Shown in pieces: positions 57,668-64,000 of a DNA stretch of 64,000 nucleotides. The notes under the pieces were generated by a model. It did no database searches. It was given only the letters and a program-made list of their open reading frames with translations, and was not told the DNA's origin. The translations under genes and the position numbers were made by a program. The stretch spans positions 248,001 to 312,000 of the forward strand of contig JAWZYV010012353.1 in NCBI GenBank assembly GCA_038373885.1, read 5' to 3'. Source of the DNA: Cheiracanthium punctorium (taxonomy: Eukaryota; Arthropoda; Arachnida; Araneae; Cheiracanthiidae). Positions within the stretch are counted from its first letter, which is position 1, and each line of letters begins with the position of its first letter.

Positions 57668-58670
57668 CATATATAATTCGAAAATATTTTTGCAGTTTAA
57701 GTTCTGAAGCTGAACACACATTTTTAAAATCCATATTGGTTTTATGTAGCAAACAGTTAATTCGTGTACCAAACTGGAAAGAAAACCACTTTTGGTTAGC
57801 ACTCATCTTTTTTTTTTTATTATTATTCTTCCTAAGATAAACTACATTTATTTTCCAAATGAAACATTGTAGTGATGAAAAGGTTTATTAGCTTCATATT
57901 ACATTTATCAAAGCGCTTAGGTTTTGCTAGCTAAGTGATTGCATAAATAGACGGCCGGTGTTTATTTGGCCTCCTCCAGAGAAAAAAGAGCTACCAGACA
58001 CTTCAAAATAGCTCACGCGTACGTTTCTTTACACATCTTCTACAGTTTGGATCATTATTACTAAGTGAAGTAAACTAGATATCGTTACAATGTGTAATAT
58101 TTGAGGAAATAATACACATTCTTATTGTATTACGGACGCAAATGCGATTTTCAATTGTCTTGCGAAGTTCTTTGTAGGGAAAAACTGACATTGAATTTCT
58201 AGACTTATAAAAGCATTAATATAAAAATGTGAATTTTGCTGAATAGATAAATTATTTAGTCGTATCTCTGAAACTTTCAACCAACTGTTTGTGGGTTTAA
58301 AAAATATAACAGTAAAATAAACAAAACAATTTTGTTAAATGAGCCAGCACAACACCAGTTAACAAAGAAATTCTGTTAATTCAAACAAAAAATTTGGTTG
58401 ATTTTGCCAAATAAGCCATTCAAACAAATAGTTAACAAAACACTTGGTTATTTCAAGCAAATTGTTTGGTTAAATTGACAAAATGTTTTGCTGAAATAAC
58501 CAAATTATTTTAACAAAATAATTTTGTTAATTCAACTTAAATTTTGTTGGCACTATTTCAACCGGATAATTTTCTTGGTTAAACAAAATGTTTGTTGATT
58601 CAACAAAACATTTTTTTTTCAATGTGTTTCCGGTTCCCACGAGTGGTTTGCCGGACTGGTCTTTGAATAT

Positions 58671-59110
58671 TATCCAGACAATTCATTGAAATATCATTAA
58701 ATTTTCAAACTAGGAAACAGAAATATTCGGATAATTGAGACTCGTCTCAATTAGGCTTTTTCTTATTAAGATCGTAAGTGCTTTACCTAAAAGTAAAGCT
58801 GAAAAAAAATAAAAACAAGAATAAATTAGTTCACAAGTATAGTGCAATACATAACTGCCTGAATTTTAACTTTGAAATGCCTTTTACATGTCGCATTAAT
58901 TAATTAATTAATTTCACAAAAGTGTGAAGTTGGCTTGGTGCAATTTCGATTGTCTTGTGATTTGAAGCTTTATCACGGAATTTCTTTTATACTAGTTCGG
59001 TTAACTGAAGATTTTCGAACAAAAGAAGGGCGGGAAGAAAGTTTGATTCCGTCAATGAGTGTCGGTTTACAGAAGGTTTAAAACAATCGAGTTTCTACTA
59101 TACAAAATAA
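58671..59110. mobile_element. Possible degraded pogo/Tigger-like MITE
   Basis: ATATTCGGATAATTGAGACTCG and TTCGGTTAACTGAAGATTTTCG resemble Tigger-type terminal phrases in opposite halves, but the ends are not clean. Confidence 0.3.
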
Positions 59111-59317
59111 TAATTTTTAATGTACAGGGTTAATGAAGAGCCGAGCCTACTCGAGAGGGCTGTAGAATACGTTCTAAAGATGGCACTGAAACACAAATGG
59201 TATCGATTCACGTACATTAAAAACATGAAACATTATTTTCGTTACAGCGCATGCGCATAAGCATTAATTTTCAGATAAAAATGATACAGATTCTTCTCGA
59301 GCACTATAGTTACTTCC

Positions 59318-59454
59318 AGGGCCGGTCCTAGGTATTTTACTATGTGGTGTGAACAACAAAAACTCCCCCCCCCCCCTATGTAGCTAGAAAATTTTTCAAA
59401 GGGATAAAACGAAGATTTCAAGAATATATGGACACTCAAATATACATACATACA

Positions 59455-59525
<71 letters not shown>

Positions 59526-59580
59526 TATACTATTGTAAGGTATTTTGGCACCCCCATATCGATGGCGCCCGGTATGAAGC
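59318..59580. repeat. Dispersed GGGCCGGTCCTAGG repeat with microsatellite
   Basis: GGGCCGGTCCTAGGTATTTT at the left and GGCACCCCCATATCGATGGC at the right belong to a short dispersed repeat. It is split by (TACA)n and (TA)n at about 59443-59522. Confidence 0.5.
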
Positions 59581-59933
59581 AGATACGCAGAGGTCCAATG
59601 TTTCTATGTGGTGGACGAAAGCAAACCCAATCTTCTAGTACCGTATCTGGCTACCGCGGTCGTTGAAGCCATCCAGCAGTCAATCGCCAAATGGTAATGT
59701 GAGTGTGCCATGGTGCCAGCTGTTCTCCGTGTAGCATATTATATGCTTTTATGTGTATTACAGCGCCATCTACCGAAGAATTTTTGTAGTATTTTTTTTT
59801 TTTACTTATTTAGTAAACGTCAAGTATATCATTTGATTTATCCGTAGTTCCAAGCTCTTCCATAATTTGGACTGATAGAAATCATTCTAGAGCTCTCTGA
59901 AGTGGGAAATTTATGCTCTGCTTACCCTGTATA
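59581..59933. other. Unassigned sequence
   Basis: Moderately mixed composition; no gene or element ends seen. Confidence 0.4.
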
Positions 59934-60641
59934 CAGGTGCGGGAAAAAAAAATGTTCAGAATAAGGTAGAAAAAAGAAAAAGTTCAGAAAAAATTTCTTT
60001 CGCTAGTTTTCAGATAGTTACACTTTTTATATATGTATACAGCCCTTGTGCAGAAAAATTCCCAATTAGTGAAATCTGCTACATACACTGATGTGGTGAT
60101 GTACAAAATTTCAGACTTTCATCAAAAATCATCTCAAAGAAATTTTAAAACAAAGTTGGCCAAGGTCTATACATGGATTTGATACGAACGTTTAAAGCTA
60201 GAGTGCAAAAAATTATTTTCTTTCGTAATTTCTTCACGATATCTGAAACGCGATCATCCGATGTGATTTTTTTTCCTCCGAGAACCACTGAAAAGTGGTT
60301 TAAGTCAGCATATGCTCATCTTCATATCTGACACGTTTTAGGATAACATCATCAAATTTTGTTTATCACCTCACTAGTGTATGGAGCACATTTTGATAAT
60401 CGGATTTTTTTTTGTACGGGGGTCATATACAAATTTAAAAGTGCCGCTTTTTGAAAATTTACGAGAAATATTTTATTTAGAACGTAGTCTGTTCTCCTAC
60501 CTAATTTTGAACCTGATTTTGTCTGTTCTCCTACCTAATTTTGAACCTGATTTTGTCTGTTCTCCTACCTAATTTACAATGCCCACTTATCTCAAACAGA
60601 TAACGAATTAAAGCGTGTTACCACCTTTTTAGGACACTCTG
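59934..60641 (+). mobile_element. CAGGGTGTCCC MITE, copy 3 (degraded left end)
   Basis: Interior and right end (TTACCACCTTTTTAGGACACTCTG) match the family; the left end is CAGGTGCGGG. A 34-base unit is repeated at 60487. Confidence 0.6.
60487..60585 (+). repeat. 34 bp tandem repeat, 2.9 copies
   Basis: GTCTGTTCTCCTACCTAATT plus TTGAACCTGATTTT starts at 60487, 60521 and 60555 without change. It is found only in this MITE copy. Confidence 0.9.
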
Positions 60642-61275
60642 TATATTTGTTAATCAGTACTAAACAGGAAACGTTTCTTTTAAAATTCAAACATTCTCTA
60701 CTGTCTGCGCTAATTTATTCATTTAAACTCTCTCTTCCTGCTTCACACATTCTTTGACACCTTGCACGTTCGATAGGAAGCAAAAAACAGAGCTAAATTA
60801 AGAAAAGTAAAATACAATATCTTCTTAAGATGAAGGTCTGTCAACCAGTTTAAACCGGACTAAACTAGACACGCCTTGCATCATACAATCAAGGGCAATG
60901 TCAGCGTCACTGCACTCAAAAAAGCAAACGCTGACATTGACTTCGTAGAACAGGCTCTCAGTCAGGCTATTAACACTGCATTACATTATTTATTTTCGAA
61001 ATAATGGATAAACGGTAAATCATTAATTTTTTTGCCTTTTCACAACAAAAAGTCTTTGTTTTCTCTATAGTAAGAGTTTCCAGGGGAATAACGAAACTGC
61101 ATTTCACACCCTTGCTAACTTATGTTTGCGTTCCCCTACCCCATCTTGTGTTCTTTATTAGCTATTCTGAGTATTTCTTAAGTTTCTCTAATTTTGTTTT
61201 TCAAACTTTTCATCAAGTAAGTGTTTTACATCACTCCGTTCAGTGTTCGAATCTTCAGTTTAATTTTTTTATATA
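60642..61275. other. Unassigned sequence
   Basis: No gene or element boundary recognised. Confidence 0.45.
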
Positions 61276-62447
61276 GGGTGTCCCAAAAAGGTGGTAACGG
61301 ATCTTAATTCTTTATCTATTGGAGATAAGTGGACAACGTAAATAGAAAAAATGATCAAAATAATGTCGGAAATAAGACTCCGTTAAAAAAAATAATAATC
61401 CCCCCCCCCCGTTCATTCACAAAAACTTACACATTTTAAATTTTGTGTAAGACTCCCGTACAAAAAAAATTCCCAATCGATAAAATGTGCCCCATACACT
61501 AATAAGGGGATGTGCAAAATTTGAGAATTACATCCTAAAACCTGTCAGAGGTTTGAAGATAAATATATGCTGACTTAAATTACTTTTCAATGGATCTCGA
61601 TGGGACAAAATAGAACGAAGGGAACATCGGATGATGGGATTTCAGGCGTCGTACTGAAATTACGAAAGACAATATTTTTTCCACTCCAGCAATAAACGTT
61701 TACATTTAAATTCATTTACAGCTCCGATAATATTTGTTTAAAGAGCAAAAGGAAAGAGATTAAACAGATAAACGTCTCTGAGACGTTTTATGATGAAAGG
61801 CTGAAATTTTGTACATCACATGTTTAGTGCATGGGGCACATATTACCATACCTGCCAACATGCAATTTTTGAAAATCTTACAATACCACGGTGTCACGCA
61901 GTAACGCAATAAATATACCTACTAAAGATAAAATGTAATCAAACACAATTTTAAAAATTACTATTCAGATTTAGTACACTATTTTTAATACATATGCACA
62001 TATAGGAAAGGAGGGGCATTTATTTGGTATCTTTAGAGTGCAAATGTTCATAAGTAGCTGATTTGGCTGCTTTTAAAAAATCCTTATCAAAGTCTTGCTC
62101 ATAGCAATGGCCTTTGAGTTTACTTTTTGCAATTAAAATGTCTTCCAAAGTTTCATTAGACAAAAAACTACGAAATTGTGTTCTATTTTTTTTTACCACT
62201 GCTAAACAAACGTTCACAAGCAGCATTGGTAATAATTACCAATTGGGAATTTTTTCGTACGGGGGTCATATAAAAATTGAAAAAAGTGTAATTTTGGAGA
62301 AAATAAAATATTAAGAGAGAGAGAGGAATTTTTCATTAACTGAGTCTTATTTCCGACCTTATTTTGAACACTTTTCCAATTATATTGCCCCCTTGTCTCT
62401 AATATACAAAGAATTAATGCCCGTTTCCACCTTTCTGAGACACCCTG
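61276..62447 (+). mobile_element. CAGGGTGTCCC MITE, copy 4 (interrupted)
   Basis: Starts TATAGGGTGTCCCAAAAAGG and ends CACCTTTCTGAGACACCCTG, with family interior phrases. A hAT fragment interrupts it at about 61858-62228. Confidence 0.7.
61858..62228 (-). pseudogene. hAT transposase C-terminal fragment in MITE copy 4
   Basis: The minus strand encodes ITNAACERLFSSGKKK and, in a shifted frame, NRTQFRSFLSNETLEDIL, the pattern of the hAT C-terminal dimerisation region (S/TNAxxER.FS ... R..LS.ETLE..L). The frame continues to a stop at 62020. The left end TACCTGCCAACATGC resembles a hAT terminus. ATTACCA flanks both sides (61851-61857; 62229-62235, approximate). The N-terminal part is missing, so it is non-functional. 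Confidence 0.7.
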
Positions 62448-62989
62448 TATATAAAGACATAAGCTCTTTTCTCTCCGTTAAAATAAACTTTGTAGGTTGT
62501 TGTTTCCGTCCAGTTATCTACCCAGGTACACTTACTTTGTGACTTAATAACAGTCTTATTTGCCGACCAGTGTCCGAGGGAAAAAAAGACACCCAACATT
62601 GGAAGATAGATGGCTGAAGTGTACAGGTCCAGGCTGTCAGTCTAACGGTTTGAAATTTTTGGTAGGTTTTCTCCAGATGTAACATGAATACGCATTGAAA
62701 TTCCTTAAAAAGTTCTCCGTTCAAGGCATCCTTCCTTGGCATAGCTTTGCTTTAACCACACAGAAAAGGGGAGTGTCTTTTAAATTTTCAAATGAATGTT
62801 GAAAATCAAAAATTTTGAGACAAAGTTGGAGGTGGTTTTGGAACACCCCGTATATATGGTACATGAAATGTAATGAATCAGAGGTTATGAGTACTTGCTG
62901 GAGTTATTCAATGTGATAAATAATTGAATATTTATGAAATGAACCGGTTGTTTTCAATTTAGAAAAATCTGGAGATTTTCCACTCAACT
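62448..62989. other. Unassigned sequence, possible MITE end
   Basis: GGAACACCCCGTATA near 62840 resembles an end of the CAGGGTGTCCC family. Minus-strand frames at 62414-62742 have no support. Confidence 0.4.
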
Positions 62990-63250
62990 TTCCGAACATT
63001 TGTTCGTAATATATAAGAATTAGTTTTTGTAGTCCTGTACAAAATCTATAAGTCCAACACACACCAAAATCTATGAAGATCATAACACTGTCACCTATAA
63101 TATATACCCAATTTGCACTCAATCGTTTAGGCACTAGCGCACCTGTAAGAATTTGTTTCCATAGACAGTAATATATAAGAATTTTTTCTTGTAGTCCTGT
63201 AAAAAAATATACATCCAATACTCATAAAAAATTAATACCAATGGTACGCG
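62990..63250 (-). repeat. Inverted block of the ~168 bp repeat
   Basis: The minus strand contains TAGATTTTGGTGTG, TTTTACAGGACTACAA and CAAATTGGGTATA in the order seen at 22736-23600: about 1.5 units. Confidence 0.65.
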
Positions 63251-63262
63251 GGTAATCTATAT

Positions 63263-63300
63263 CAGCGGTTACCAACCTTTCAACATTGTACACCACTTAA
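63263..63300 (+). mobile_element. Possible hAT-like left end
   Basis: CAGCGGTTACCAACCTTTC matches the CAGNGGTTCNCAACC pattern of many hAT ends. No right end was found. Confidence 0.35.
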
Positions 63301-64000
63301 AAAAAAATATACACAAATTCAGAATATCTCAAAACATATAAATGCATTAAAAATTCATAGTCTAATTTTTTCGTGATTACAATACTTTCTTTCATGATTT
63401 TCATGTTCGGAAAATAAAAAGAACCACTAGCAGCGGATTTTTGAGGGGTTTCAGCAGCGGTGGACTGATTCTCTGATGTCTTTATTTACTAAAAACACGA
63501 ATCACCAGTGTGTTCGTCAATTGTTCTGGAGGCCTCTAATCTGCGGACTGACCGACTGCTAAAAATCACTAATTATTCAATCATTTACTTTATTGGCCTA
63601 ATTACGTCAGTAATGCATAATTAACAGATTTATTAGGTTTATGCGATTTTTTAAGGAATAAAATACATTGTTTAAGATCGTAGACACAACAAAGTCTCTG
63701 GTGATTCTGATTTCAGGAGCTAGGTCTCTTATGCGGAAGTGGTTTAGGAGACCACTCATAAGGGGGCAGTGTTTGTCTGCTAAATAGGCGCTCCTATAAT
63801 GAAGTGACCAACATCTACTGCCCTCGTAAGTGGTCAAACCTCCAATAGGACAGTGACCCGGTCATTAGAAAAAAAAAAATAAAAGAGTTCAGACGTGCAA
63901 ATGTAATAAGGAAATTATTTCTTACCAAGTGTGATAAATTCTCTGTATTATATAGAAGACATTTAGAAATAATAAAAAAATAAATGAGTCACAAGTTTTA
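63301..64000. other. Unassigned sequence to window end
   Basis: A mixed-composition patch at 63700-63860 (GGAGACCACTCATAAGGGGG) may be a dispersed repeat. No gene recognised. Confidence 0.45.

Larger units (their letters stand above)
56992..58624. mobile_element. 1.6 kb element with TTTGTTNAATCAAC subterminal repeats
   Basis: Left end (CTAGAAAGTGTTTGGTTGAAT) and inverted right end (ATTCAACAAAACATTTTTTTTTCAATG) resemble each other. Many copies of TTTGTTNAA/TTNAACAAA in both orientations fill 57000-57135 and 58310-58615. No target duplication was confirmed. The middle holds an exon-like block and a (TA)n run. Confidence 0.55.

Noticed and set aside
59443..59522. CRISPR-like regular repeat
   Set aside because: It is a plain (TACA)n/(TA)n microsatellite with no spacers; the genome is eukaryotic.

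Overview
This window is eukaryotic nuclear DNA: strongly A+T-rich, intron-containing, and built mostly of transposable elements with a few small genes. The element types (RTE-like LINE, nonautonomous Helitrons with CTAG ends, hAT, TTAA and TA-target MITEs, tRNA-derived SINE heads) and the small secreted cysteine-rich peptides suggest an arthropod. The sequence alone does not settle the species.

Bases 1-22572 are one nested structure. A complete copy of a 12.4 kb terminal-inverted-repeat transposon (3445-15890) lies inside a second copy of the same transposon (1-3444 and 15893-22572). The inner copy is flanked by a TA duplication (3443-3444, 15891-15892) and carries the unoccupied target sequence at 9218-9219. 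The outer copy ends at 22572 and lacks its first ~2.3 kb, which lies upstream of the window. Both ends carry dense subterminal CACTCTT/AAGAGTG motifs. No known transposase was recognised, but several exon-like blocks with splice sites and a terminal exon are present in both copies, so the element may carry a spliced gene.

Bases 22573-28916 hold a ~168 bp tandem repeat with a small insertion, MITEs and unassigned A+T-rich DNA. The minus strand from ~33.1 kb to 29.1 kb and from ~46.55 kb to 38.7 kb holds two paralogous genes for secreted peptides with a shared cysteine framework (C-X4-C-X9-CC-X5/6-CC-Xn-C). Each has a signal peptide, a splice acceptor just before the start codon and a phase-2 intron near the end of the coding region. 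The downstream gene looks complete in three exons; the last exon of the other was not found.

The introns and surroundings of these genes are filled with elements: a TTAA-target palindromic MITE carrying paired AAGATGGCGG motifs, a TA-target MITE family starting CAGGGTGTCCC (four copies, all with insertions or decay), an AAGCTTG-rich element, a decayed RTE-like reverse transcriptase, and an element with GTGACGGGTGTGAC repeats. From 49 kb to 56 kb there is a cluster of Helitron-like elements, one holding a tRNA-derived SINE and one (55248-56280) with intact ends and a 35-codon ORF. A further element with subterminal TTTGTTNAATCAAC repeats (56992-58624) encloses a clean 47-codon exon-like block. 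The rest to 64000 is repeat-derived or unassigned. No rRNA, CRISPR or functional tRNA gene was seen.
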